This document shows, in pieces, positions 17,152 to 26,086 of a DNA stretch of 64,000 nucleotides. The notes below the pieces were generated by a model. It did not search any database. It was not told the origin of the DNA and worked only from the letters and a program-made list of their open reading frames with translations. How positions within the stretch are numbered: position 1 is the first letter of the stretch; each line of letters begins with the position of its first letter. Source of the DNA: Puteibacter caeruleilacunae (GTDB lineage: Bacteria; Bacteroidota; Bacteroidia; Bacteroidales; Prolixibacteraceae); NCBI GenBank assembly GCA_005217565.1, contig SJCO01000014.1:62001-126000 (forward strand), in the 5' to 3' direction. The translations under genes were made by a program, and so were the position numbers.

Positions 17152-17895
17152 TTATATTTCTTGAAAATCAATGTGGTAATGATCGTCATGTAGATCATTA
17201 ATCGTTTTTGAAAGATGCTTTACAAAGTATATTCCTCTTTGTTTCAATGCTTGTCCCGATTGCGTTTTGAATAGTTCATCCTTTAGGTTCGTCTTTAGAA
17301 TTACTTTCTTAATACGTAATCCGTTTTGTCTGGCTGCATTGTCTAATGCAAGTATGTGTTTTGCTACTGAATCAAAATCAATTTTAATGTGATGAGTTAC
17401 TTGTCCGTGTTCATTGGTATTTACCAGATAACGCCAGATCCCAATAATGTCAAGTGTATTATACTGTTTTTTGTTTTTAATAAGCGGAGTCATGAAGTCT
17501 ACACTTAAACCATTTTGGTGAGTACGGTGTGGAAATAGTCTCCCCCCATTTTTATTGGAGCATTCCATTAGCCTGAAGAATATGTGTGGACAGGTGGCTT
17601 CACATTCCTTATATGCGCCTATTACTGTATTGTAGACTTTGGCGTTTGCATATGCTCTGTTTAGGATGTAGTAGCTTAACTTGCTGAAATATTTATAGTT
17701 TCTCCCTCTGTATGGAAGTCTGATACCATTGGTTAATGAGCCATTGCTTACACTGCCTATTGATTGACTTCTTTGGTTCGTTTTAGTTGAATATTGAATA
17801 AAGAATTCAGGATTGTCCAATACAAGGAATGATAGTACTGATAGAAGAAATATTATTTTCCACTTATGTCGCATTATTCTTTTTCCTGACTTCAT
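17152..17895 (-). CDS. Penicillin-insensitive murein endopeptidase (MepA)-like protein
   Basis: This 247-residue protein has one N-terminal membrane or signal segment (KIIFLLSVLSFLVL). The metallopeptidase motifs are RTHQNGLSVDFMTP, equivalent to the SHQxGLDxD of MepA, and the C-terminal DDHYHIDF, equivalent to HDDHFHVR. Enzymes of this LAS-type fold cleave D-Ala-meso-DAP crosslinks in peptidoglycan with zinc bound by two His and one Asp. Either of two Met codons (17895 or 17874) could be the start. The YARHG gene follows after 12 bases and is probably in the same transcript. Confidence 0.8.
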   Translation of the reverse strand: MKSGKRIMRHKWKIIFLLSVLSFLVLDNPEFFIQYSTKTNQRSQSIGSVSNGSLTNGIRLPYRGRNYKYFSKLSYYILNRAYANAKVYNTVIGAYKECEATCPHIFFRLMECSNKNGGRLFPHRTHQNGLSVDFMTPLIKNKKQYNTLDIIGIWRYLVNTNEHGQVTHHIKIDFDSVAKHILALDNAARQNGLRIKKVILKTNLKDELFKTQSGQALKQRGIYFVKHLSKTINDLHDDHYHIDFQEI

Positions 17896-18677
17896 TTATT
17901 CAATTTTAGTATCATGCTAAATTTAAATAAAAAATAGTCATGTTTGTTGGAGAGGGATCAGTTTTTATTAAACGATATATTTTTTTAGAGTATAAGTAGA
18001 GAGGATTTATACGTGTAGTTACATCTAGGATCCTTTCTTTGCTGTTTGGATAGATTTTCTACGCAGCGTGGAATGTATTAATTAAATTTTGTAAAATATT
18101 ACAAAGAGCTACAAGGTTAGTAGAGGCATTGATTTACATGTAATTATAGAATCGGGTGATCTTAAGATGCCTGTATTTGTCTGATATTCTAGGGATGTAA
18201 GTTTGAAAAGTGTTTGAATTTATCGGACCTTTAGCTATATTGCTTACAAATCGTAATGATGGCCGATTTTAGAGAGTGAGGATGTTGTTGATTTGGGAGA
18301 TTGAATTCTATAGGCTACAATTATTGATACATAATAATATATAATAGATCTTTGTTTAATGTAGTAGTATTTGCATTTATGGTAGAGAGGCTTCTATTCG
18401 AAGAATTAAATTTCAAAGATATGCGTTTTATATAAGAAAAAGTCTGCAAGCTTTAGCGGTTTTGTTACGGAATTCTTACAGCTCCTTTCCAGATGAATAA
18501 CATAAGTCCTTCATTTTTTACACCCATTTGTTTCCCTTTGGACTCGTTATATCATCATTCCAGTAAGAAGTGTCGTAACAGCCGCTCTGCTGCAGACGAT
18601 TTTACTAAGATATTAATTTTCAGTAGAAAGAACTTCCTTAGAAATCAAAGTACAGGCAAAAAGGAGATAATCAAAAA
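17896..18677. other. Long intergenic stretch without recognisable gene
   Basis: This AT-rich region of about 780 bases lies between the murein endopeptidase gene and the fucosidase terminator. An ATG-initiated frame at 18493-18693 has unusual composition, overlaps the terminator and resembles no protein. I see no RNA gene, repeat or promoter I can defend. Confidence 0.5.
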
Positions 18678-18705
18678 AGCCTGCAGGAACTGAATCCTAC
18701 AGGCT
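18678..18705 (-). terminator. Terminator of the GH29 fucosidase operon
   Basis: AGCCTGCAGGA (18678-18688) pairs with TCCTACAGGCT (18695-18705), with one mismatch. On the minus strand it is followed by six T. It ends the transcript of the two fucosidase genes. Confidence 0.82.
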
Positions 18706-18729
18706 GGGCAAAGAATGAGTGAAATGAAC

Positions 18730-20802
18730 TTAATTCGAAAATACTTCTATCTCAGCAAATGACGATGAACCACACTGGCGAACATCTGATTTGCCAACTA
18801 GTTTAATATATCGATTGGTCATGGTTTGTGGTAGCATGATCTCTCGCTTTATCGGATTGTTTTCAATATTGCTGAAGGTGCCTTCAACGATTGGCTTTTT
18901 CCAGTTTCTCCCGTCAGCACTTACATAGAATGCATACTCGAAGATCATGCCTTCTTTTTTCCCATCCTGTCGCGCCAGATACGAAAATCCAGAAATCTTC
19001 TGTTCCTTTCCTAGGTCTACAATCAGCTCGTTTGCTTTTGTCATGGCAAATGTTCTGGGATTATTGTCAATGGCAGCTTGCATTGCTTTATCTTTTACTA
19101 TCCAGTCTGTGCGAGCAATACCTATAGCTTCAGACAAGACCTCTGTTGCATACGATCCATCTACAGCCTTTGCGTAATAGCTAAGCTTGCCTCCTTTAGG
19201 AAGAGTAATCGGTGCGCTGTATTGTGTAAATTGATCTTTTGCTGTTGTCTCATTAAGCGAATAATAGATCTTGGCGTCGGAGCTACACGACAGGGTAACC
19301 ATTCCATCATTGGATTTATTCACCTGTGGATCATCAATTAATACAGGAGCATTGAATATTCCTATTTCAGATAGCGTTAAGCAGGGGGCATTAGTTTTTA
19401 CTGTTATTCTAGCACGCTGCGTTTTGACATCGTCAAAGCGAATGATCCGTTTATAACCTACTGTGGTTCCTTTCGCTAATTGCTCGAAGACTCCGTTGAT
19501 TTCGGCCTCCAAGGTAAAGTCTGTTATTCTCTGCCCGAGCTTAATGTGTTCTTGAAGCATTAAGCGATTGAATGTTGTAGGATTATCAAATGTAATATCG
19601 ATTACAGCTTGCTGAATATTATCCTCAGAGGCCCAGTAGGTATCTTTGTTATTGTCGGCACACTGTTTAATTGAATAGGTTGATCGATAACCGCGGGTAT
19701 TGGATGCTGTAAGCTTTGCGGCTGATATCAAATTGTTAGAGAATTCACGATCTACTTGTTCTTTGAATTTTAAAAGCGCATTGGCATCGGCCTCCCTGAT
19801 TAGTCCGCTAGGTGCAATTGCAATACCTAAGTTCAGTGGCGATCCTCTTCCTATTGAAGTATAATATAAGTCCATGAGGTTAGCCAGACTTCTTGGTTGA
19901 TGACCTGTGTGAAAGTACCAGGCTTTAGGCCAGAGTAGGGTAGTATTCACCTCGGCGGGTATCCAACTTGTTCCTCCTTCTTCTCCACAGGTAAGCTTTT
20001 TACTGTATGAAGGATCAGAGTCGCCAGGAAATTTCCCATGTGTGCTAATGGTATTCCAGTTGGTCTCTCCACCAATACCTTGTTCGTTTCCTACCCATCG
20101 GGTACCAGGACCAACATCACTGAAGATAACCGCTCCAGGCTGATGTTTCTTTACTATCGAGAATATTTTGTCGTAACCATAGTAGGTCTTGCGATCAATA
20201 TTCCGTCGTTCATTGGCACCTCCATAATAACCAGTTCCTCCGTTGGCTCCATCAATCCAGAACTCAAAGACTTCGCCATATTCGGTAAGCAGTTCCTCCA
20301 ATTGCTTATAGTAGTAATCAACATAAGCAGGTCTGCCATATTCAGCATGATTACGATCCCATGGCGATAGGTATACGCCTAGCTTTAAACCATATTTTTT
20401 ACATGATTTTGCCAGATCGCCCAATACATCTCCCTGTCCGTTTTTCCAAGGCGTTGATTCAACCGAGTAATCGGTGTACTTACTGGGCCAAAGACAGAAA
20501 CCATCGTGGTGTTTGGCCACCAATATAAGTCCTTTCATGCCGGCTTCACTGGTTACACGTGCCCATTGATCGGTATCGAGATCTGAGGGATTAAACAATT
20601 TGGGATCTACGTCTCCATATGCCCACTCTTCTTCGGTATAAGAATTTAGTCCGTAGCAAACGAGACTGAAATATTCCATGTTGTGCCACTGCATTTGTGC
20701 CTCAGATGGCACTGCCCCATACGGTTGTGGTGGCGTTACTTGGGCACATGATATTACTCCGAACGTAAGTAGTGTGAGGATTATTAAGCGGATATATTGC
20801 AT
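18730..20802 (-). CDS. GH29 alpha-L-fucosidase lipoprotein with C-terminal binding domains
   Basis: This 690-residue protein has a lipobox (GVISCAQ, Cys19). The GH29 barrel spans about 35-370, with KHHDGFCLWPSKYTDY and FEFWIDGANGG, whose Asp184 is the expected nucleophile. A discoidin-like F5/8 domain (about 380-470), a chitobiase-C-terminal-like beta domain (about 480-550; SSDAKIYYSLN) and a second discoidin-like domain follow. Family enzymes release alpha-L-fucose with retention. The lipid anchor and binding modules suggest a surface or periplasmic enzyme acting on polymeric glycans. It lies 4 bases after the second GH29 gene. Fine linkage specificity cannot be told. Confidence 0.92.
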   Translation of the reverse strand: MQYIRLIILTLLTFGVISCAQVTPPQPYGAVPSEAQMQWHNMEYFSLVCYGLNSYTEEEWAYGDVDPKLFNPSDLDTDQWARVTSEAGMKGLILVAKHHDGFCLWPSKYTDYSVESTPWKNGQGDVLGDLAKSCKKYGLKLGVYLSPWDRNHAEYGRPAYVDYYYKQLEELLTEYGEVFEFWIDGANGGTGYYGGANERRNIDRKTYYGYDKIFSIVKKHQPGAVIFSDVGPGTRWVGNEQGIGGETNWNTISTHGKFPGDSDPSYSKKLTCGEEGGTSWIPAEVNTTLLWPKAWYFHTGHQPRSLANLMDLYYTSIGRGSPLNLGIAIAPSGLIREADANALLKFKEQVDREFSNNLISAAKLTASNTRGYRSTYSIKQCADNNKDTYWASEDNIQQAVIDITFDNPTTFNRLMLQEHIKLGQRITDFTLEAEINGVFEQLAKGTTVGYKRIIRFDDVKTQRARITVKTNAPCLTLSEIGIFNAPVLIDDPQVNKSNDGMVTLSCSSDAKIYYSLNETTAKDQFTQYSAPITLPKGGKLSYYAKAVDGSYATEVLSEAIGIARTDWIVKDKAMQAAIDNNPRTFAMTKANELIVDLGKEQKISGFSYLARQDGKKEGMIFEYAFYVSADGRNWKKPIVEGTFSNIENNPIKREIMLPQTMTNRYIKLVGKSDVRQCGSSSFAEIEVFSN

Positions 20803-20806
20803 GACT

Positions 20807-21811
20807 TTATTTGTTTCCTTGTTTAATTAGCTTTCCGACTTTACGAAGTGTTTTTGCATCGATATCCCTGATCTTTCCGTCATAATCAGGACCAACATTG
20901 ATTGAGAATATATTACCATATTTAACGGCTCCGAGGTAATGCTCATAGATTTTTTCAGCCGGATGACAGAGTCCATCGTGCTTTGGTAATGAATAGAACC
21001 AATCAGCTCCTCCTTCGTGTTTCGGCAGAATGGGATAGGTGAATTCTGCAACCAGATAGTTGTCGTATGAATCCTTTAGGTGATGCTCATTCCATACCGT
21101 ACTTTTATCTCCAATAGGTCCTGGTTTTCCGCGCTCTCTGAGGTTTAATCTTCCGGCTGTCTGACCGGTATTGAAGCCAATGAAGCAATTGGGTTGAAAC
21201 TTATGAATCCAGTCAACCGTTTCTTTGTGACTTAAGCCTCCGTCACCAACAGCATGATCCATCCAAAAGAACTCAATATCTCCATAAAGCGTGCATAGCT
21301 CTTTTAGTTGGGCCTTCTTGGCCGTTGGATTTGTTCCACCTTTCTTCCATTTTCCATCAACAGCACCTTTCCAATGCCAATCGCCTTCAGAAAAGTACAA
21401 TGCTAGTTTGATACCATATTTATCACACGATTTCCGAAGTTTTGCTAATACATCGATGCCTAGCGGACTATTGGTTACTTTTTCATTGGTCGTCTGTGTA
21501 TCCCATAAGCAAAAGCCATCGTGGTGCTTGGTTAGAAAGAGTATATATTTCATCCCAGCATCTTTGGCAACCTTGCACCATTGATCGGTATCACATCCTT
21601 TAACCGTAAAATATGACGCATCCTTGTTGGTTGTGGTGGTCCATTCCTGACCAGAAAGGGTACTGTACGACCAGCAGATGAACATCCCAAATCGCATATC
21701 CTTGATTTGTTGTGCACGCTCCTTATCATCTATCTTGTTTGTTGTTTGACCAATACTACTTAGCGATAGTAAAGTTAGTAGTAATGTAAAAATGTTAGTT
21801 TTCTTTATCAT
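20807..21811 (-). CDS. GH29 alpha-L-fucosidase, compact form
   Basis: This 334-residue protein has a signal peptide (about 1-21) and a catalytic barrel only. Motifs are FGMFICWSYSTLSGQEW, LTKHHDGFCLWDTQ and IEFFWMDHAVGDGG, with Asp185 as the expected nucleophile. It lacks the C-terminal beta domains of its neighbour, so it may act on smaller, soluble oligosaccharides. Two GH29 paralogues side by side with different modularity suggest division of labour over different fucose linkages. It is the first gene of the two-gene minus-strand unit divergent from the AraC regulator. Confidence 0.92.
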   Translation of the reverse strand: MIKKTNIFTLLLTLLSLSSIGQTTNKIDDKERAQQIKDMRFGMFICWSYSTLSGQEWTTTTNKDASYFTVKGCDTDQWCKVAKDAGMKYILFLTKHHDGFCLWDTQTTNEKVTNSPLGIDVLAKLRKSCDKYGIKLALYFSEGDWHWKGAVDGKWKKGGTNPTAKKAQLKELCTLYGDIEFFWMDHAVGDGGLSHKETVDWIHKFQPNCFIGFNTGQTAGRLNLRERGKPGPIGDKSTVWNEHHLKDSYDNYLVAEFTYPILPKHEGGADWFYSLPKHDGLCHPAEKIYEHYLGAVKYGNIFSINVGPDYDGKIRDIDAKTLRKVGKLIKQGNK

Positions 21812-21820
21812 GAGAGTGAT

Positions 21821-21852
21821 TTTTGACTATCTAAACATTCGTAATATATTTG
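21821..21852 (+). promoter_or_regulatory. Promoter of the AraC regulator gene (TTTTG-N19-TATATTTG)
   Basis: TTTTG at 21821-21825 and TATATTTG at 21845-21852 are separated by 19 bases. They match the Bacteroidota -33/-7 consensus on the plus strand, 76 bases upstream of the regulator ATG. Confidence 0.65.
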
Positions 21853-21868
21853 TTACAACAAAATAGCA

Positions 21869-21899
21869 CATTTGTAGGAGAATACGAAATGTACAAATG
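21869..21899. promoter_or_regulatory. Inverted repeat CATTTGTA-N15-TACAAATG between araC-type gene and GH29 operon
   Basis: A perfect 8-bp inverted repeat (21869-21876 and 21892-21899) lies in the 117-base divergent region, downstream of the regulator's own promoter and upstream of the fucosidase genes. It is a candidate binding site for the AraC protein. A hairpin in the regulator's leader is the alternative. Confidence 0.5.
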
Positions 21900-21928
21900 A
21901 AACTAAAAACTATACGATCTTAACTATC

Positions 21929-22756
21929 ATGGCGGCTGATTCATTCGAGTGTAAAATAATAACAGGTGGTTTTAATCATGTTGATAATTCATGGGATATC
22001 ACTAATGATGAGCTGAATAGATGCTTTAAAATCTATCATCCTATTAAAGGTGATGCAGTCATTACTATCGATAAAAGGGAATATAGGGTTGAAGCAGGGA
22101 ATATATATTTTATCTCGGGATTTGATATTGAAGCACAGCGTTGTGATGACTTTATGGATGTTTATTGGTTGCATTTTGTGCCTGCTTCCTTACAGCTTAG
22201 TCATATTCTGCGACAGGCCGAGCCTGTTACTTCATGGCCAGATAAGGTGTTTCCTTACTTGAGCGAATTTAATCGGATTGTATATGATGTATTTGGCATT
22301 GATGACTATGAGGTTTTAAAGACATCGGCATTGCCATATTCTTTTCGTGAGGCAAAGTTGTACAGTTACCTGCTCGATTTTGTGGCGCACGTACTTCAAT
22401 GTATTCCTGAAGAGAAACTTGTTGTTTCGCGTGAGTATCTAATGCTTGAACCTGCCATTAAGTATATGAATAATGAGTATAAGGAAAATCCTTCGCTTGA
22501 GGAGATTGCTTATGTTGCAAACCTGGCTCCTAATTATTTTCATCGAATATTTAAGGCTCAATTCGGACTTACGCCCTACGAGTTTATGTTGCATCTACGC
22601 ATGGAGCATGCTATAAAATTGCTTACCACTACTAATAAGAGTGTGAAGGAGGTGGCATTTGAATCGGGATATAAGAATGAGTTTTATTTTCAGCGACAGT
22701 TCAAAAGACTCTATAAATATACACCAGGGAAATTGAAGAAGTTAAGACCGTTTTAA
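21929..22756 (+). CDS. AraC-family transcriptional regulator of the fucosidase locus
   Basis: This 275-residue protein has an N-terminal cupin-like sensing domain (about 1-150; a KGDAVITIDKREYRVEAGNIYFI strand pattern) and a C-terminal double HTH (about 175-272), with PSLEEIAYVANLAPNYFHRIFKAQFGLTP and KEVAFESGYKNEFYFQRQFKRLYKYTPGKL. Such regulators bind a sugar and activate nearby genes. Position and divergence from the two GH29 genes make fucose or a fucosylated glycan the likely inducer. This is inference. Confidence 0.9.
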   Translation: MAADSFECKIITGGFNHVDNSWDITNDELNRCFKIYHPIKGDAVITIDKREYRVEAGNIYFISGFDIEAQRCDDFMDVYWLHFVPASLQLSHILRQAEPVTSWPDKVFPYLSEFNRIVYDVFGIDDYEVLKTSALPYSFREAKLYSYLLDFVAHVLQCIPEEKLVVSREYLMLEPAIKYMNNEYKENPSLEEIAYVANLAPNYFHRIFKAQFGLTPYEFMLHLRMEHAIKLLTTTNKSVKEVAFESGYKNEFYFQRQFKRLYKYTPGKLKKLRPF

Positions 22757-22789
22757 GGTGTTTCCTTTAGTAGATAGGGGAGAATAATA

Positions 22790-22826
22790 TTTGCAGTTAA
22801 GGCAGGTTAAAAGCCTTAACTGCAAA
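22790..22826 (+). terminator. Terminator between converging araC-type and PLC genes
   Basis: A perfect 14-bp stem, TTTGCAGTTAAGGC (22790-22803) and GCCTTAACTGCAAA (22813-22826), is followed on the plus strand by CACTTTTTATT. It ends the regulator transcript and, less efficiently for lack of a T-run, may also stop the opposing one. Confidence 0.82.
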
Positions 22827-22845
22827 CACTTTTTATTAAGTATGA

Positions 22846-23934
22846 TTACTTTATTCTGAAATATTCACCTTTATCATTAAGCACAGCTTTATAGGTTGTT
22901 CCCAGCGTTTCATCAGGAATATAATAATCGGTGCTGATTACCTGGGCTCCACTGCTGATGGCTGCATTCAACCGACTGTAATCGTTGTTTCTTGCTTCCA
23001 TTGAACCTTCATCTGCTCTTGTACGAACAATATATCCTTTCTGAACGAGTGATTTAATTTCTTGTTGTGAGCCTATCGGATCGTTAAGGATATGAACAGC
23101 TGCTTCGGGTGTACCAACTGGTGCTCTGACAAACATTACACGTCCTTTCAGACTCTCATGACCTTGGATGTAATCGGCTAACTTTTGTCCTGTTTCATCA
23201 AGGATAAACATAAAACGACCCTGCATTTTTTTAAGCTTAGGCCATCCTTTTGTTAAAATGGCGTTCTCCAAGGTTTTAGAATCTCCTCTTACCATATCTG
23301 GCGTGATCAACATGTCGTTGCCTAGCACGTCTGTTATCTCCATATCAATACTATCAAGGGCAGTCTTGGTGAAAGGGAGTGGTTTTGTAAATCCAGGTTG
23401 ATCAATTACCTGCGATTTGGTATTCATGGTAATGATCACAGGCATGTGATTAGGATTGCTGGCAGACCATGTTTTTAAGGCTTCCAAGGCATCTTTAAAA
23501 AGTACATGGTGGCTTCTGAAATCAATATCCTGAATATGGAACATCTTTAATCCAGGCTCTTTTAAACGATTATCAGTATCAAAAGCAGGAGGAGTAATTC
23601 CTTGTGCTTGTTGTAGCTGAAGTCCTATCGGATTAGCATATCGTCCACCTGCTGGATCATGAAATACATCAAGCTCTAATGACCTTAATCCAAGCTTTAA
23701 CTGATCAACGATTGGAATATGATTATAATCGAGTGAAATTGCTAACGCTGAATCCTGTTGATAGATCATTTCCCATAGAGGGCGGTCAATACGTTGTTTG
23801 TAACTGTTGTGACTACCGATGGTCTGTATGTCGTTTAAACGTATCTGCTTTCCTGAATCCTTCTTTGGAGAGCAAGAGCTTGCTGCTACAAGAAGACAAA
23901 GTAGAGTCCCGTAAATTAGTTTTGAAGTCTTCAT
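22846..23934 (-). CDS. Ca2+-dependent phosphoinositide-specific phospholipase C-like lipoprotein
   Basis: This 362-residue protein has a lipobox (AASSC, Cys21). The PLC-like phosphodiesterase barrel shows TIGSHNSYK (His42) and LRSLELDVFHDPAGGRY with Glu87 and Asp89 as likely calcium ligands. A second His pair follows in MFHIQDIDFRSHH, and FVRAPVGTPE and ISTDYYIPDE near the end. The family cleaves phosphodiester bonds of phosphoinositides or related glycerol/inositol phosphates. It ends the operon with the GH151-like gene (14-base gap), SusCD and phosphatase. The pairing with a phosphatase suggests removal of phosphodiester-linked groups from the target glycan. Confidence 0.82.
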   Translation of the reverse strand: MKTSKLIYGTLLCLLVAASSCSPKKDSGKQIRLNDIQTIGSHNSYKQRIDRPLWEMIYQQDSALAISLDYNHIPIVDQLKLGLRSLELDVFHDPAGGRYANPIGLQLQQAQGITPPAFDTDNRLKEPGLKMFHIQDIDFRSHHVLFKDALEALKTWSASNPNHMPVIITMNTKSQVIDQPGFTKPLPFTKTALDSIDMEITDVLGNDMLITPDMVRGDSKTLENAILTKGWPKLKKMQGRFMFILDETGQKLADYIQGHESLKGRVMFVRAPVGTPEAAVHILNDPIGSQQEIKSLVQKGYIVRTRADEGSMEARNNDYSRLNAAISSGAQVISTDYYIPDETLGTTYKAVLNDKGEYFRIK

Positions 23935-23948
23935 ATATTTTTCTTGTC

Positions 23949-26015
23949 TTAATATTCGAATACAATTGCTTTATGGCAGGTGAATTTAGGGAGAATTATT
24001 TGAACTTCATCATGCTTTTTGACGAAGGGTATTGTTTCATGTCCAGGTATGGAATATATCCGTTTGATCGTTTTAGCTGTGTGTAGTTTTATAGGTGTCT
24101 CATAAAGAGGTACTAAGTCTTCAATGACTTCTGCAATTCCTCTTTTTGTGGGTGTTGCATAAAGTAGATGTAACACATATCTTTTTTTATCAGCCTGCTC
24201 AATTAGGTTGATTCTTCCATTGCTTGGTAATTCTACTTCAACAAGTGATTTGTTGTGTATTAGTCGCAATGCATTATAAAATAGATCCCGATGAACATGA
24301 GCTCCTGTTTCGAAATACTGTTTTCCTAATGAGTGAGCAATGAATATTGTATTGCCATGCTTGATTACAGCAGGATGTTTGGCATTCTCTAGTTGATACG
24401 GTGTATTTCGATGTGAGGTATAGTGCTTTAAAGTGCGACTAAAATAAGGTTCTCTGATGTATGCCAATACTTCACTACCATTTGTGGCTTTTACCTTGAT
24501 TGCTGCTTCATAGTTTAGGAATGGTGATTTTGGTAGATTATCAGCTATCTCATCAGTTACTGTAGTAAAGTCGATATCATATTTTGCAGGACCAACATAT
24601 TGAGCGCCAAGGTTGAATAGAAATTTATCCTGATTTTTATTTAAGGCTCCTGTACCCATTACCAATAGGTTCCCTCCATGGTCTAAGAATTCTTGTATAC
24701 GCTGTGTGTTTTTATGATCTAATTGTACGCCTCCATTTATGACGATGGTTTCTATTCCATCCCAGTTGTCGAGATTATTTAACACCAGAAAATCAACTTG
24801 ATTTTCCAAAAGCATCTTTACGGTACCTTCGTCGTGTTCTTTCTCTAGCGAAAGCCAAATACCAAGGTTTGCAATATCCTTACCTCCCAGAGAATACTCT
24901 TCTATTTTTTCTACATAATCAAAAGCATAACCAATGTTGCGATAGGTTTCCAATTCCATTTCCCCCGATGGATGTAACTGATCTCCAAAATTAGCTCTAG
25001 CTCCAAAAGCAAGCATTGAGGCCGCTTCGTATAGTAATGCATTTTTGTGTTTGAAACCACCAAATTCTCCCCATGCTGTATGAAACTTACCACTCATTGC
25101 AACTAGTTCATCACCAGTATTGGCAAAGAACTTTGAACGCATAGGGAATATATCATAGCCATCCCAGGTTGTTGGAAGATCTTCTAAATCCTGTTTTGTA
25201 TTGTATTTAAAAAGGTCATAATTGATGGCATTCTTATAATTCATTGTGGTTGTCCAATTGTAGAACAACGATGCTTGTGGTCTGTACTTTTTCACTACGT
25301 CGGTTGTCTTCTCGAAGAATTTTCTCATCTTCTGCACATGATATTCATTGGCAGCTTGTTGATTGTTTACATCAATTCCATTGGCTTGCATATCGGCAAT
25401 ACTATTGGCATTGTAATTAATGTATTCAATTGGAATGATATCGTACCAAACACCATCAATATCATAGTTTTTACAGATCTCCTCGGTTTGTTTTAGGATA
25501 AGTTCCAGGTAACCACCTTCAGGAGAAAGTAATTCCCACCAGGTATCAGGAAGTCCTCTGGAAGTATCAAATTCATCAAGAATTCGTCCATTGTGGGAAA
25601 AGGTTTTTCCTTCTTTATTTAAGTACCTCCATTCGGGGTGTTCCCTGGCGTCTTTTACCGACCAGCCAACGGTTATGTAGGCCTGTACCCGCACTCCAAT
25701 TTCATGACATGCTTCGATTTCTTCTTTCAGTAAATCAAACTTAAGATGTGGGTGCATTGCTCCTGCTTCTGAAGGATAATAGCACCAACCATGGTGTCCT
25801 TTGGCAAAAACATTAATAGAATTTACATTCCCCTCAATTAATGCTTGTTGAAACTGTTTTTTATCAAATTTCTCCCCGATGTTTAGAAGGTGCTCAGAAG
25901 TATGAAAATCTAGATGAATCTGACGAGTTCCTTCATGTTTTGCTTGCTGCCCTAATCCTTTAATGGATAAAAGAAGTAGGAGAAAACAACTTGATATGAT
26001 TATTCTGCCATTCAT
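23949..26015 (-). CDS. GHL6/GH151-like glycoside hydrolase, probable alpha-L-fucosidase
   Basis: This 688-residue exported protein has a signal peptide ending near KGLGQQ. A TIM barrel begins RQIHLDFHTSEHLLNIG and contains FAKGHHGWCYYPS and NYDIDGVWYDI, in which the Asp residues are active-site candidates. A beta-galactosidase trimerisation-like domain (about 385-570) and a small C-terminal beta domain follow. This layout is that of PF14871-type proteins, which include CAZy GH151 alpha-L-fucosidases. Together with two neighbouring GH29 enzymes, fucosidase activity is the best guess. It could also be an uncharacterised relative with another specificity. Confidence 0.72.
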   Translation of the reverse strand: MNGRIIISSCFLLLLLSIKGLGQQAKHEGTRQIHLDFHTSEHLLNIGEKFDKKQFQQALIEGNVNSINVFAKGHHGWCYYPSEAGAMHPHLKFDLLKEEIEACHEIGVRVQAYITVGWSVKDAREHPEWRYLNKEGKTFSHNGRILDEFDTSRGLPDTWWELLSPEGGYLELILKQTEEICKNYDIDGVWYDIIPIEYINYNANSIADMQANGIDVNNQQAANEYHVQKMRKFFEKTTDVVKKYRPQASLFYNWTTTMNYKNAINYDLFKYNTKQDLEDLPTTWDGYDIFPMRSKFFANTGDELVAMSGKFHTAWGEFGGFKHKNALLYEAASMLAFGARANFGDQLHPSGEMELETYRNIGYAFDYVEKIEEYSLGGKDIANLGIWLSLEKEHDEGTVKMLLENQVDFLVLNNLDNWDGIETIVINGGVQLDHKNTQRIQEFLDHGGNLLVMGTGALNKNQDKFLFNLGAQYVGPAKYDIDFTTVTDEIADNLPKSPFLNYEAAIKVKATNGSEVLAYIREPYFSRTLKHYTSHRNTPYQLENAKHPAVIKHGNTIFIAHSLGKQYFETGAHVHRDLFYNALRLIHNKSLVEVELPSNGRINLIEQADKKRYVLHLLYATPTKRGIAEVIEDLVPLYETPIKLHTAKTIKRIYSIPGHETIPFVKKHDEVQIILPKFTCHKAIVFEY

Positions 26016-26086
26016 ATGCTATGTTTTATTGTGTTTTGTCTATGAAACTTTGCTGCCATTATTATGAATAAGGGGGGGCGTCTTTG

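Noticed and set aside
18493-18693. Plus-strand 66-residue frame before the fucosidase terminator
   Set aside because: It runs into the terminator hairpin and shows no family resemblance, signal peptide or convincing start context.
23679-24086. Plus-strand 135-residue frame across the PLC and GH151-like genes
   Set aside because: Antisense to two conserved genes; no family resemblance.
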